A DNA stretch of 64,000 bases from Siphonodentalium dalli. Its lineage: Eukaryota; Mollusca; Scaphopoda; Gadilida; Siphonodentaliidae. The notes under the pieces were generated by a model, which was not told where the DNA came from, did no database searches, and saw only the letters and a program-made list of their open reading frames with translations. A program made the position numbers and the translations under genes. Position 1 is the stretch's first letter. Each line of letters opens with the position of its first letter. The DNA is taken from the NCBI GenBank assembly GCA_032622095.1, contig CP136062.1, positions 151,152,875 to 151,216,874 of the forward strand, read 5' to 3'. Positions 12,601 to 27,600 of the stretch are shown piece by piece.

Positions 12601-15600
12601 AACGCGATAGTTAAAGTGACATAATTCACTAGTGAAATTGTCGTTTATTATCACTCGAGAAATCAAGGTAAATCACACATACATGTAATGCCTTGTGTCC
12701 CTTTAACACGAAGTCAATGCATGGGTCACTTGAAATATATTCTCACCTGACAATGAATCCCCTGCTGTCTACAACCAGCCTAGGGTCGGGCGAGGCACTC
12801 ACGTCCTGTATACAACACCTTATGGCGGCACTGTCCAAACCTATAACAAAATAATGTGAATAAGTATTCTACAACCAACCGAGGGTCGGCCGATGCACTC
12901 ACGTCCTGTATACAACACCGTATGGCGGCACTGTCCAAACCTATAACAAAATAATGTAAATAAGCATACTGTCTACAACCAGTCGAGGTTCGGCCGATGC
13001 ACTCACGCCATGTATACAACACCGTATGTCGGCATGTCGCGTCTCAGCCAACCGTTCCGATCTGACGTATGCGAGCGGCCATTCTGATGTGTGAGAAACG
13101 CGAACGACCATCATACTGTGAGACCCACGAATGAGCAGTCTGATCCAACATGTGCGAGCGACCGTTTCAGTGCGAGATCCGCGACCGACCATTAGATGTG
13201 AGATACTGGAATGATCAATCTGATGCAAAATGTCCAATCGACCATTTCAATGCGAGATCGGATACCACATATGTGAGCCGGCGGTCCAGTCTGAGATTCT
13301 CGCGACCGACCATTCCGATGTGAGATGCAAGATTTTTTCCAGAAAATATTCGGCGACAACGCTGTACCGACTGTACTGTATAGTGACAATGGCCCTCTGT
13401 ATACAAGCTACAAGTTTCAACAGATTGGGTATCAGACATATAACTTCGTCGCCACACTATCCTCAGTCAAACTCCCATGCCGAAGCGAGTGTTAAATCCA
13501 TGAAGCACCTCTTGCAAGCATTCTCGGGACCTGGGCACAAAATATTGACATGGATAAGTGGACAAAGGGGCTTCTTTAATGGCGCAACACGCCCCACTCA
13601 GAGGGTCATTCATCGGCTCAAATTGTATTTGGACATCCAACCCGTGACACATTTCCGGTGCATAAGCGACAATATGGACCAAATATGATTAACAATGGCC
13701 AACCGATTGTTGAATCTGTGGTTTACAACCAGTCGTCTGACTCAGACGTACCGTTAACGTTCCGCGACGAGGCCGTCGGAACAGACGACACACAAAGCGT
13801 CTTATCGAAGATACATAAATTGTTTCGATTACGTGAATCGATAAAACGAGAGGGAATGGAGATGTTGTACTTTAGACTACACACTGTTACATACGTCCTA
13901 TGAAAGACCCCGATAAGGGAGACCAATTATATTGGTTCCAATATAAATATTTATTGCACACCCAATGGCTTATTTGTGCGAAATACAGCAAAATACAGAA
14001 GAATTGAAACGGTCAATAAACAAATGTGTATTGTTCTTGATCAATACAAACCTATTACGCCAACAACGTCACTGGCGACGTCAACTTTAACAGAAAATGT
14101 CTTCGCTAAATTATGGGGTATAGTCTACATTAAAGGTACTCAACCCGATAAAACTCCTCTCAATTACTATTTCAATGGCTTCGGGGGTCAAAAATATTTG
14201 ATTCGAGTCGAGGAAGTCACCCATCAAAGCTCAGATTTGTTAGATATCGATTTTAGAAATCTATTATTTTTCATTATCGGGAATACTATCTGGCCCAGAA
14301 CTCAGACAAAATTGCGTTAAAATTACGGAGTTATAGATTTGGAGTACACATCCAGAGCAGATTACGGCAGTTATTAGTACTAATCTCGAGCAGTTAACAA
14401 ATTTGAAAAATCAATATCTAATAACTCTGAGCTTTGTTTGATGGGTTCCTCGACTCGAATCAAATATTTTTTACCCCCAAAGCCAAAGAAATAGTAATAT
14501 AGGACCCTCTGATCGGATTGTTGTTGTTGGAATCTGTTGAGATGGGGACCCTCTTTACGGGTTGAGTACCTTTAAGCACATGTTTGTTCAATTAAACACA
14601 ACAATATCGACCTAAATGTTAGTATGTTACAAGCTGCAATCTTCAGAGTGTGCAATAAACATAGAACAGTTGTGTGAACATGTTAACGTTATTGCACTCG
14701 TTTGTCGTGCCGCGAGGTAACACTCGAACCTCCGGTTCTCGTTTTACCATAGCGTCACAATAAACTCGTGCAATAACGTTAAAGTCTCACAATGAGACTT
14801 TTTCCGCAACAATAATTTTTTTTCCGAGTTATCCCCCTGCATAGCTTTTTTATATTATAATAGGTTGGCGATTATTGCAATACGATAGAGGAACACTCTG
14901 ACTTTCGTACTCAGATTCATACATTTTTGTACCTCGCTTGCCTGACCGAAATTTTACGGGGAAATGGCTAATTTGGATTTATTTGTCGTTCTAGATATGG
15001 TTATTGTGCCTTTTATCATTCCTTTTCATGAAAACAAATTAAAAACAAGTCGAATATGTTATGATAATTTTTAAACATTCTTGTGCATGAAATTGGGGAT
15101 AAATTGTTCCCAGAGTTAGAGTACGTTATTTCACAGTCCGTATTCGCCACCCCTGCACATTCGCAATGCGCAGCCGAACTTCCGGTGTAGAATTTTTATG
15201 TGTTAAAAATAAATAGTTTTTTCATCTGTCATATCTGCTTGTTTCGTTCATTATTCGCAGAAAATGTGTATCTCATTCTTTCGTGTACATAACGGATTAG
15301 ATATAGACTGTTTTAACCCGTTTGGATGTTAGAAATACCGCTTAATTATCAGAAAATATCATGTGAAGTGACGGGACCAATCCGAATATCGCACACTGGA
15401 CTTTCACTTTGTGAAGTTGGTCAACATGACCGCTTTCGCAGATTGCTGCTTCCAGCGTAGAAGGATACGCACTACGTTCATGACTGAACTAACACTGGAC
15501 TGGTCACAGACACTGTGTGTGAGTCACTGAGTGTGGCAGGTCAGGCTATGCCGTATTCAACTGTTATTATCATGGACATTGACTCGAATAAGTGAATAGC

Positions 15601-18600
15601 ACTGATTGACCCAAGGCAATGGAAGAATGCAAACAATGTGAATGTAATGATTATTGCAAAATATGATGATTATAGTTCTATTCTGGACTCCTCAGCCCTT
15701 CAATGCTGAAATGCAGTCAACGCTGAAATGCAGTCAACGCTGACGCCGTAAAAGGTCATTGAATGTTCAGAATTCAGATTCTATCATTCTGCATAGTACA
15801 TTAGACTGATTAGAAGTACAGTAGCTACATGTGTGTGAACTTGTGAAGGGTAGAACATGATATGGAGAATCAGAATGGCAATGGCACCACTCACCAGTGT
15901 CAGTGAATCGAGTGAGGATGTTTACCAAACATGTCATGAAACATGCAGACATGGACAATGCTGTGAAATGGATTATAATTCACCAGACTCCCGGATCATG
16001 ATCATAAGTTACCGGTACATACTAGTAACATTCCGCCTTTGATCATTAGATCAAGACTAAACCAGACTTGGATAATGAGTAATGGACAAAGACAGTTACA
16101 TGTTACACATGCGGCTGCACATGGTTTTGATTCATTAAAATTATTTTGTAAAAATCATGAACTTATGTTATCAAAATCAATGACTAACAGTGATCACCAA
16201 AGTCACTTACTGGTACATTGTTTATGCCAAACAACAGGTCTGACACAACTTGAATTCCATTGTACCGGTACATGTACCGTATATACCGCTATACTTAAAG
16301 TAATTGACCACCAATAACGTGGTGTCACCCCGTTAATATGGCGGTATCCTCCAATACCGCAGTACTGATACCGCTTGTTAACGCGAACAAGTATGTGTGA
16401 GTAAATACCTCCCCTCAAAGAGTTCCATGAAAATCACTGCGGTATTCAACAAAATTAATGCGGTGCCCGCTAAAAGACCGCAGTATCATTATCGCCCAAT
16501 ACCGTAACTCCACCGCCATGACCGTCTCGATACCGCTACCGTTTATTACCGGTATCACCGCGGTCATGACCGGGGTATCACCCCGTTTTTCTGGTCAATT
16601 ACTTTGAGAATAGCGGTATTCAACTATTATGAAGTGGTGAAAATATCTCATGTACGGTACCTACTACATGTACTAAGTACAGTATATATATCGGTGCTGG
16701 CATTTTTGATTATTTAAATGATTTACTTGTACTAGTAGTTAGAATTTTGAAATCATCTTGGTGAGAAGTTATTTATAATGTCATTCAAATGGCATACCGG
16801 TACATGCACATGTACTTCTGCCATTATGAAATAAACAGGTCTCCTGTAATAAGCTGTAGAATTCTTTTTATATTGGAATATGATGCCTTCTCATTTGCTC
16901 TGTTAAAATTATAGTGTTATATATATGTACATTTTAAGTGGTTGTGCATTACGAAGTGAGATGATTCCATGAAGTTTTAGTAAAAATAGAGAAAACCTGG
17001 AGTTTACGTATATACCGTACCAGTATACATTGTGTATGGTAGTACAATTAAGATATAATACATGTAGTTGAATATCACTATGATAGTTGAATTCAAGAAG
17101 AGCCAGACTTGATAATGACTTACTCATATTAGCATCTACATGTACTAGTAACGGTACTCTCATGTGCAATAATAGTGTCAATAATATGATAGTGTCAACA
17201 CTGTTATTATATTTGGAGAACACTTCCCATGATCAGATCACTAAGAGACATAGAGTGAAATTGCTGTGGTTACTATTATTAATTTTAGCTAAAAAATCCC
17301 ACCATCACTATTATTAGTTTGTCTCTATTATTACGCAACTTAGAGGATGTTGTCTGAATGAACTATCATTTATTATATTACCTGATGTATCAGAACAAAT
17401 TAAAAAGGTAATAAACAGGCCAGACACCTACATGTACAGTATGGTCGGTTCCAGTACTGCTAGTGTTATTGTACCAGTACTGTTTATATTCAGTACTAGG
17501 AAAATTTAATGAAAGTTATGCAACGAATGATTGTGTAGGCCTACTGATGTTAAAAGGAGTATAAATTTAAAATGACCTTGCCACTTTATCAAACACATCG
17601 CTATTGATATAATACTCAATAATGAGTTTGTTAAAGTGGTGCGCTCGTTTTAAATTAACATGGAGAATATAGCAATTCATGTGGGTCCAATATGTGTACA
17701 TATACATGTATACCGGTACACGCAGAGCTGATTGATTTACAATTATGGCTTTCATTATATCGTAGACAAGGTGTGGGATGTTTCTTTCATTTTCAGATGC
17801 TGTTAAAATTATTCATCAGGTTCACTGATTGTACCGTAGCTGGGACTAATACATGTATAACATATATTAGTCCCAGATTGTAGTGGGGTTGAGATATGGT
17901 TGCTGTTAGATCTTAAAGGTACTCAATCCGAATTAACGGTCGCAAATTACTATTTCCTTGACTTTGGGGGTAAAAAATATTTGATTCGAGTCGAGGAACC
18001 CACCCACCACAGCTCAGAGTGATCAGATATCGATGTTATAAATCTATTATTTTAATTGAAGTGGCCCAATAGACAGTCAACGAGAAGAATTTCATTGACC
18101 AAATTGCGGGCAAAGATGGATAACTCTAAAATCAAGTGGCTTTTTGTGTCAGATATTTGACAAACCGGCAAAATAGAAAGTCATCGAGAAGAATTTCATT
18201 GACCAAATTGCGGGCAAAGATGGATAACTCTAAAATCAAGTGGCTTTTTGTGTCAGATATTTGACAAACCGGTAAAATTTCGTTGAACAAAATGTTGATA
18301 AATAACAGGTTTTGTGCAATTTTATACTATAGTTGATGGTGCTTTTCATTATTTTTGGGCAATTATTAGATTCTGAAAACTGAAGCGTCATTTCAAAAAA
18401 TGTTGTTGTTGGAATGTGATTATATGGGGACCCTCTGATCGGATTAAGTACCGGTACCTGTAAGAGATTTTATGGTATCTGGTACATTTCATATTTAATT
18501 ACATGTAGCATGGCATTCAGAAATATGATATGTCGCCTTGAGGCAAAAAATTATATTACCATATTTATGGTAGTGATCGCCTACAATCCCTACATGTATT

Positions 18601-21600
18601 GACCAAAATGGACAGGATTACATTTTTCTCTTGTCTTGTCTATTTCATTCCTAACTTAGAAGTATGTCGATCTGGTAAATAATTGACTGGAGAGAATAGC
18701 ATTTATGTCTTGGCCACTAACTGGGAGCTGTGATAATAATAGTAAGTTATCGTTGGAGACCCCCCCCCCCCCCCACAATGGAGATCTCTAGTCGCATCCA
18801 TGTAGCCAATGTGTCTTATACCTTATAACCGGGGAGGTGGCTACATGTAGATGGTCCCCATTGGTGGGTGGATGGGAAACTTGGGTTTGTCCACCTTGAC
18901 ATTTTCAAATGTACGTACCTTGAACCAGACCAAAGTCAAATGTTCTTGAAATACTACTTTGCACCCCCCCCCCCCCCCCCAGTTGAATTTTCCAAATGGT
19001 ACCTCAAACATTTCCAACTGAAATGTCCAACCTGACACCCTCTAAACCTAAATTGTTCAACCGATAGCCATTCCGACCAAACTTTGGACCAAAAGTAGAA
19101 GAATATACTGCTGTTGGTCTAAAAACAACACATTCCCCCACTAAATACTGGTTGGAAAATCAAACAATCAATAATATATATTGTTTGTATCTCAGGATGT
19201 CTACTGTTCACATTTCTACCTACATGTAGCTGGGACTAATATATTATTATATATTATATGAGTCCCAGTCTCTAGTAAGCTATTATTATGGGAGGCCAAA
19301 TTCACATTTAATAATCAATTGCGCTTAAGCGCAATCATTGCGCTTAAGCGTAATTATTTGCGCTTAAGCGCAATTCATGGTTATATGTAACAAAACACCC
19401 CTGGTGAATAAATAGGTTTCTCCATAACTTAGCATTGACTCCTATTGACATGTCACTTCTTGGTTTCATTGGTTTGGATGGGTAGGGAGCTAGCCCAACT
19501 TCTTTATCAAAATGGCTGACTCGCAATAGTCTCACCTTCTGTTTTAGTTGGAGCGATTCGTGATAGCATTATATTATCTTCGGTATATATTAGTTGGGGC
19601 TACTTGCAATAGCATTACTTTCTGTATTAGTCGGGGCGACATTGATTTTCTTAAATTTTCGAGTATACAGGCACACCATATGAGGGAAGCAAGCCCTCGG
19701 TGACACCACATTCACACTATATGATCATGGAAATACTATAGATTTGTGCAAGAGCTGCTGATTTAATAAGATAAACTAGAGCTTCAGGACTGAGACATCA
19801 AAGCTCCAGTAATTACACACCATTTTTTGGACAGGGATCAGCTGCAGGGATGCTGATAATATGAAAATAGAGTTTTTTCCCCCTGATTTAAGTCAATAAG
19901 TAAACCATACATTAATGCTCTAATTAATCGACTCCTTAACCACAGCAGAATTATGGATAACTTTTCAGGATTTAGTCGGAAATATGGCTTGTTGCCATTC
20001 ATCGGAAAGCTCTCGAGAGCTTTTCGATGAATGGCAACAAGCCATATTTCCGACTAAATCCTGAAAAGTTACCCATAATTCTGCTGTGGTTAAGAAGTCG
20101 ATTAAATAGAGCATTACTGTATGAGGTAAGAAAGCCCTCATGCAGTGACACAGCATGCATGTATAGGATATTACCATAGTAAAGGCTAAAATCTGTGCAA
20201 AAATACATTAAAAACATCATACAAGACATTCCTAGAGTTCCGGGAAGGCGACATCAATTCTTTGGATAGAGGGATGCTGATAATATGTAATTAGGGGATT
20301 CTCCTTGTTGAACACATACCCACAGTTTGACTGTTGAGTACAGGTCAAAATTAGCCCAATGCTCATCTTGTGTTGCTAGGTGATACACCAGGTCATGCTA
20401 ATAGTTTATGGGTAGGTTAGATAGTAGTCACAATTACGCTTAAGCGCAATTGATTGCGCTTAAGAGCAATTAAGCGTAATTAATTACGCTTAAGCGTAAA
20501 TGCCCTATATTTGCGCTTAAGCACAATATGTGGCAATTCATTATTAAATGTGAATTTGGCCTCCCATATATTATATGTTTTGGGTTGGGAGGTAGGCCTA
20601 CCACCCGGGGGTGATACGTGGTGGCTAGGAGTGTTTTTATGTGGTATTTAGGGCGGGCCACCCACACATTCCGTTAAATCGGTCGAAATCCTTACCATTC
20701 TCGAAAATGGTCCATACCCAATTTTCACCCCTCGGGGTGGTACCACCCGCGGGGGGTGATGGGTGGAGGTCGGGGTGTTTCTATGTGGTATTTGGGGCGG
20801 GCCACACACCCATGCCGTCAAGTCTGCCGAAAGCGACATTTTTGAAAATAAGGAATATATATATAGGGAAGGGAATAAGTTCCAAATGTCATGATCGTTG
20901 TGATAGCGCCATATACAAATGTCTGCCATTAGCATGAATTGTAATTCGCCAGACACAAAGAATGATGAGGCGATCAGCATAATAATTGCATTAGAATATC
21001 AATTGTATGGAATACTATTATGGCCACTTCCTAATGGCGCTTTCGGTGCGCGCCGAAAGCGACAAAATGTGTGCCATTAGTAACGCGCCGAAAGCGACAA
21101 ATGTGCGTCGTTACGGTGCATGGCGGAATCTAGACCGTATACTATATAGATTGAAATTTGAGATATATGATGCATGTTTTTGCCGACTGGCCCACAAAAT
21201 GACTCATTCCCAATCTACATGTTACCAATGTCAACAGTCATGGCAAATTTCACAATGATCCGACCAAAGTTACAACCTGTAGCCTATGCCAATGGCAATT
21301 GTCGACGGACGTACTTATGTTCGCAAACCACAGTGATTGGCGATGGGTATACCAAACCATGGCAAATTGGCAATATCTCAACTTGAATTTTCATATTCAG
21401 CAGCTTGAGCTAAAATGCATGCTGAAATAGAGTCTTACATATCAAATTATGCAGCTTCTCATGTCTCAGTCATAAATAATGATAATCCTATTTATTCGAA
21501 CAACGTATTCGGAAACACAAATGAATAGTACAACCACCGGTCCCTGGCACAAAATGGTCATAATACTAAAAGTACATATATATCAGACACAGGGGTCCCT

Positions 21601-24600
21601 GGGGGTCCGGAATTTTTTGTTATTATATTATTTTTAGGGTCACATTCCCCACTTTAAAGAAATAACACCAAGCTTGGTGAAAATGGCTTCAAAATCACAA
21701 TTTTTTCAAAATACCAAATGTGTTGACAGGACTGCCCCTTCCTTAAATAGTATAATAGTCTTTAAAACTAACATCCATAAAATGGGATAAAGCAAAACAA
21801 GTTTTAAAAATCCATTCCCAAATTCCAAAAAATGATCGATTTTTTAATAATCTGCCGATCTGCCCGTCCGTTTGATCGCCTATATATAGCAACAGTTATA
21901 AACATTATTAGCGCCCTTAATCCCCGGGTTACGTGTATGATATGACCCTATGACCACATTTTCAGAGGGGTTAAGTCGTTTTGTCGCCTTTTTCCGGACA
22001 GACACACGAACTCAATTTATTTTTATTAGTAAAGGTTAGTGCTAATGTCACTACATGTATATATTTGCACGCGTGACACCCCGTCAACAACCCCGCCGTC
22101 GCTAATGTACGTCCCTAGCCTCGGCACAGAAACTGACCAACATGCCGCGTCTGGACGTCGCCTTGATATGAATCTTGAAAGCATAATTTCGAGTTTTACT
22201 ATACGAGTATACGCTGCACTTTCAAGAATGAACAGTCCGTAGCTGCAGGTAAAATAAAGTCCATCCTGATTACGATGCGGCAAACTAACTTCATTTATAT
22301 TATTCGATTAATACAAGCCATTACTCTTTTCATCATTACTATCAATAAAACACGAATTATGCATGCACGCAAGAAACAGGTCTGTTGTGACAAACGCATG
22401 GCCAAATAGCCTGTCTCTTTGAAAAGCCGACGAAATTCCTAACAGATGTACATCGTTTAGGAATTTCGTCTGCTTTCCAAAGAGACATACGCATCGTACT
22501 CCGGTATCAGGCTATAGCTATTAGGAGGCCAGCATGCAGTTAGCTCGTACTGTGAGAAGCACACTCGATTAATTATCTTCATCCGGGCACTCTGAACCAA
22601 CGGGGCCCGCTTCTTGGTTATATCGCAATAATCAAAGTGCCCCTTTAACCAGTTCACACACTTGTGTCGTTCTATCTATTTATTTTTTCCTTGTGTGATC
22701 GATATTATCTATCTTGCATCCAAATGGAACAGGGACCTTACCCACGTTTTAGGTAAACAGTATTATGGGTTAAACATTCACATCTCCAAGATGCGAGAAA
22801 TTAATTTATTATATGACTATCGTTTTTCTTTCCCCAATACCACTATAGTAAAGCGATCATTTTCCCGACCATCGGATCAGCTACAGTTTGATCCGATGGC
22901 ATACCACCCTTCTCTATCTGGCATACTGCGCATGTCCGTGAAAAGCCGGACGATTTATTGTACACAAATATTAACTTCTTTATTCTTGTTACTAGTGGCC
23001 TACGTGTGGTTTCATTTCATAATTAATTGTGCTTTTTAAATAAAAAGTATGTCATATAATAAACCTGTTATCGCTGCAATGAATTGATCTGGGTTTCGCA
23101 TCCCGTCTCGTTGAAGAGGATCGATGGATCAAACTCGACGCCTGTGGCGGCTCGTTTGATCCAGCGATCTGACCTCTTCAACGAGACGTGATACTTCGCC
23201 CAGATCAATTCACTGCAGCGATAACATATAGGTATACATAATTTAATTTACTATAATGTATGACAAAAGATCAATCCATCGGGAAAAACGCTTTCTCTAA
23301 AAGTCGAAATTAAAAAATAGTCCGCCTGTTATTGATACGCGTTGAAACTTATTGTAAATCGCCGTTATAAACCGGAAGTTATCACTGAGGGGGTAATACT
23401 ATAGTGTTATTCATTGACTCAGTCCAGGGCCTCCATGCGATTGATAGAACGAAATACACCACGGCAATTTCCCACCTTTCATTAAAAAAAGATTGAAGTA
23501 ATTCGCTATAAATAACCCTTTCATTGCGGGAGCTGCGCTGGTGCAGCATTAATGATCCTGTGTCAGTACATTAATCTTATATACGCGAGTCTCCCATATG
23601 GAAACTCGCATATATATAGGACTATGCACTGGCTTACAAGGTCAATGTAAATATTCTTAGACCAATGCATTCTCTTATATATACGAGGCTCCCTATGGGA
23701 GACTCCCATATATATAAGAGAATGCATTGCCACAGAGTTTTCGCAAAATTTTGAATAGGGTTAATAGGGAAGCATATGATATAAATGCAAACGAACCTGT
23801 TTCTATCGGTGTGCTCGTGATATCATGGTCCACGAACTGTCCCCATTGCATCAGAATATGAGTGAGTCCGCTCACCCCGGCGTTAAGATTCTCCTCGTGA
23901 ACCAAGGTACTCACTAACCGCGGACTCGGTAATGGGCCTCCCGTCGATCCCGTGTTTCTCGCAGAAGATATACCTTCGTTAATAAAAAAAAAAACAATTA
24001 CTAAAAAAAAAAAAAAAAAAAAAAGTGGTGAAATAAATACATAGGAAATTCAATACCGAACAGAATATCGTTTTCTGTGTGGCACTTTTCGATCCAAACA
24101 TGATATAGTATACACTAGAAGCTAAAGAAAAGTAAAATAGACTTCGTAATTTTAATTTAATTTTTGAATGTTTATTTTTAGATTAAACTTATTTCTCAAA
24201 TATTTGTTCAATCAATTTTTGGAAAAACTAACGCCGTTATAACACCCGCAGTGGTACCCAGATTCAGCACACCACATTTGGTTAAAATCGTACAATGGTC
24301 TGGGATAACAATCAGACACACATACAGAAGAAGAAAAATAAGATAAACCTTCGGGTCAACAATGTTCATATGTCAAAATTAAATTGTTAGCAACATCCTT
24401 AAAAGTTCAGTTGCCTTCTCAATTATTTTTTTTAACAATTATAGTCTGCCAAATTACGGCCCGCCATTGATTAAAATACAGAAGTTCAAGTGCCATACTA
24501 AAGTTCAAAGTTAATTAATATTTCCAAATTTTACACAGAAACACCCTGATATTATTGAATTGCTGCATCTTGGTTTTTGTTTTACAAAACATATTGCTGT

Positions 24601-27600
24601 CATGGTATTTATTCGAAACATTGACGTCAATTTCCAGGTAAAGAAAAGAAATAATACCGATACCACTACGGAGCTACTACCGGAAGGGTGGATAAGATAT
24701 AAATCAGTTTTATAATACATAGAGAACACCCACGGCCACGGGTTTTACATTGGTTAAGTATCCGAATTATCCTGATTGGCTACAAGGAAATACATCAATT
24801 CTGTATTTTCACGTAGCTACGAATGCGCTGCGTTATAAAATTCCCAAAACCTGATAGTTGTGGTTTATACAGTTCACTGAAATTGTTAGAAAACTGCGAC
24901 ACTCGCTGTCGGAAGTGGCACTGTTTATACATCTGCTATAAACCGGAAGTGATACCAGAGAGGGTATTACTGTTGTTCTTTTTATCGCCTCGGTCCAGAC
25001 GATTGATATAATGTTCTACGCCACGGTAATTTTCCCACTATATCGGGGAAGATAATAATAAATTATATTATTTGCTAATGTGAACAAAATGGCCGTTATA
25101 CAATTTTTACCAATTTGATATTGTTAATACTAAAGTCTTGTGATTCTCATAGAGATCTCTTGGATTATTAGGAGTGCAAACAGTTGCAATTCCTAAAACT
25201 ATGTTAGCCGTACAGTAATCGTGCAAATGATTGCGCTATATACTGTCGTGAATCCCTGTTATTTTGTTTAAGAGATAGTTACGGTCATCATATTTTGATG
25301 GTAAGAACCGCCTCTGTGGTGTATCTGACATCCCCCAGTCAGGGTTCGCCAGGTTGTTGCATGATCCGTCTGGCGACCGGTAGATGGCTTCAGCATCACA
25401 TTTTGGTCGTCTGTACGGGCACGTGACTTGCGGGATTCTTGTGTCGTCTGGTTGCGGGACGCTGGGAAGTGTAGCTCCGTTCGTTGGTACATCGTGTCCT
25501 CGTCCAGTGGAACGAAACCTATGCCAGTTCAATTTATAGAAAATTGTATGTAATGTACAATGGTCAACCATGATTGCATTTATGCCAATTTTTGAATAAT
25601 TTACGTTGAAATTTCTTTTTAAGCTCATCTTATAGTTTCTTATTTTACTCTCAACTTTCAAAGCTGTTGTAATTATTTACGGAATTAGTAAATCGCTAGT
25701 TCATATAATATTATGTTAGTTGAATAGTTGGTGTTTTATCGCAATCGGCGTCACGTTATATAACGTATAGATGACCTTTTACAGAACGTTGTTGTATGTA
25801 TGTATGTATGTATGTATGTATTGTGTGACCGATGTTATTGTTAATTGCATGTACTGCTTGAATGTGTATTTTCAAATATTTAGACCGAAACGTTCTCTTT
25901 TGTACATATTGCATATATGTTTTCTCATGTACCATACATTATATTGGCAGAGAATAAAAGCATTACTTACTTACTTACGTATTAAACGGACATGACTCAT
26001 TCGAGGTTCCAAATACTGTATATGTCATTTGGATAAGATATACAGGTTGACAAATACACGAACGGTTGATATACCGGCTTCATTTGCTCTGAAAAACTTT
26101 CCATTGTCACTGTTGTCACAGCCATTTTCCAGCTGCTTTAAATTGTTCGTCGAGTGATACAAACGCTAATTATTTCTACCAGATCAGGAATAGACTAACA
26201 CAGAACGCTCTTTTATCACATAATTTGGCCATAAAAGCAGTTTCATAATTATCGGTAATAGACACGTTTAATATCAGCGCGTGCGATGACGTCACGGCGT
26301 TCTTCAAATAACTTGCGATCGCTGTAGTTTATAATTGTTGTTTTCGATGAATATTGCGCGTTGCTTCGGGTTTATTTGATCATGTGATAAAAGGTATCTC
26401 ACACTCGTCCTATTTTATACGTAATTTATCAACCTCGTCCTTTAAATTATATTTGAGCCTCGGTAAACCTCGGCTCAAATCGAATTTAGTGAACTCGGTT
26501 GATAAATTCCGTATAAAATAGAAACTCATGTGAGATCCTCTATTTCTGTTCCATGCCGTGCACATGGCTGTTTGTTTGTTTTTTTAGGACCTCAAGCATC
26601 GTGTATAAGTTGCATTTTTTATTACTTCAATGGTATTAGCTTCAATGCGTCTTTCTGGGACATATACTGCCCGTAGAAAGATAGTTCAAATATTTATCGA
26701 CCTATTTCGATACTGGGACAAATTCAAAAGAGAATTTATACCATAATTGGCTATGCTACTGTGTGTATAACACCTGTTTTGTAAATTTCATCTTTACACC
26801 CTACTGTGGGTATAACGATTCCTACTATTGGTATAAATTTCTACTGTTGTGTAAATGTTTCAACGGCACTTTATGTGTTAAAAGTTTATACCCATAGTAG
26901 AACGACCCGTCATTTGACCTCTGGTGACATCGCTGTCGAAATTTAGCCCAATTTTTCGTCACCCTCGCTTCGCGAAGTAAATACACAATTTTTCCGACTC
27001 AAAACACACTGAAATGCGATAAGTGGTCTAAACTCAGAGATATATACTATCCAATTCCATTTACTGGGTTTACTTGTCAAAAAATGACACATAAAGTTAG
27101 TTTAATGATGTTTTATGATAGGTGCATGCACCGACAAAGTACACGTTTTATACAGGTCGGCGATAGCTGTTGGAAATGTAAACAAACAAACGCACGTGTT
27201 CGTCTGCCTTTCCGTGTGTGAAGCGAACGACGGCTCTACATTTTGACAACAACGTATAGATTGTTAATGGTATCTGCAATGTGGGAAATCTGAATGTGTG
27301 TTCAACATCAGCTGACTGATGCCCAAGAAAGTGGCGAATCACCGAATTTCCTAGAAATATGTATTACTACGCGTGACCCACATTCACGATAGCTTAACAT
27401 ATTTGGGTCACTCGGTGCACATACACGTTAACAGTCACCAACATAGTAGCAACACATTTACGAAGCGACCGAAGAATAATAATTATGGTATAAACAAAAT
27501 ACACCCATAGTAGCCGAGAATACAAATTTTTCACCACTCGTGGAATTGTGGTTTTAACCACTCGCCAAAGGCTCGTGGTTAAAACCACAATACCACACGT

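Larger units (their letters stand above)
10500..23796. other. Peroxidase intron 4 (13.3 kb), transposon graveyard
   Basis: Contains, in order: TTAA MITEs (to 11036 and 11131-11458), a Helitron (11630-12261), tandem repeats (12767-13335), a broken integrase remnant (13325-13650), TTAA MITEs (14130, 17913), CTCG hairpin (14681), a GGTATC-rich MITE (16296), C-runs (about 18760 and 18965), an inverted-repeat element (19290-20565), a GC-richer duplicated stretch (20580-20830) and hairpins (22405, 23055). 14800-16290, 16620-17900 and 20840-22400 show no recognisable feature beyond TACATGTA-like words. Confidence 0.55.

Noticed and set aside
20640-20980. Open frames on both strands rich in Pro/Gly near 20.7-20.9 kb
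   Set aside because: They lie on a GC-richer direct duplication of about 127 bp (gggcgggccac twice) rather than a gene.
22662-23039. 125-codon plus-strand frame with hydrophobic ends
   Set aside because: No recognisable family, no splice or promoter context, and it overlaps hairpin repeats.
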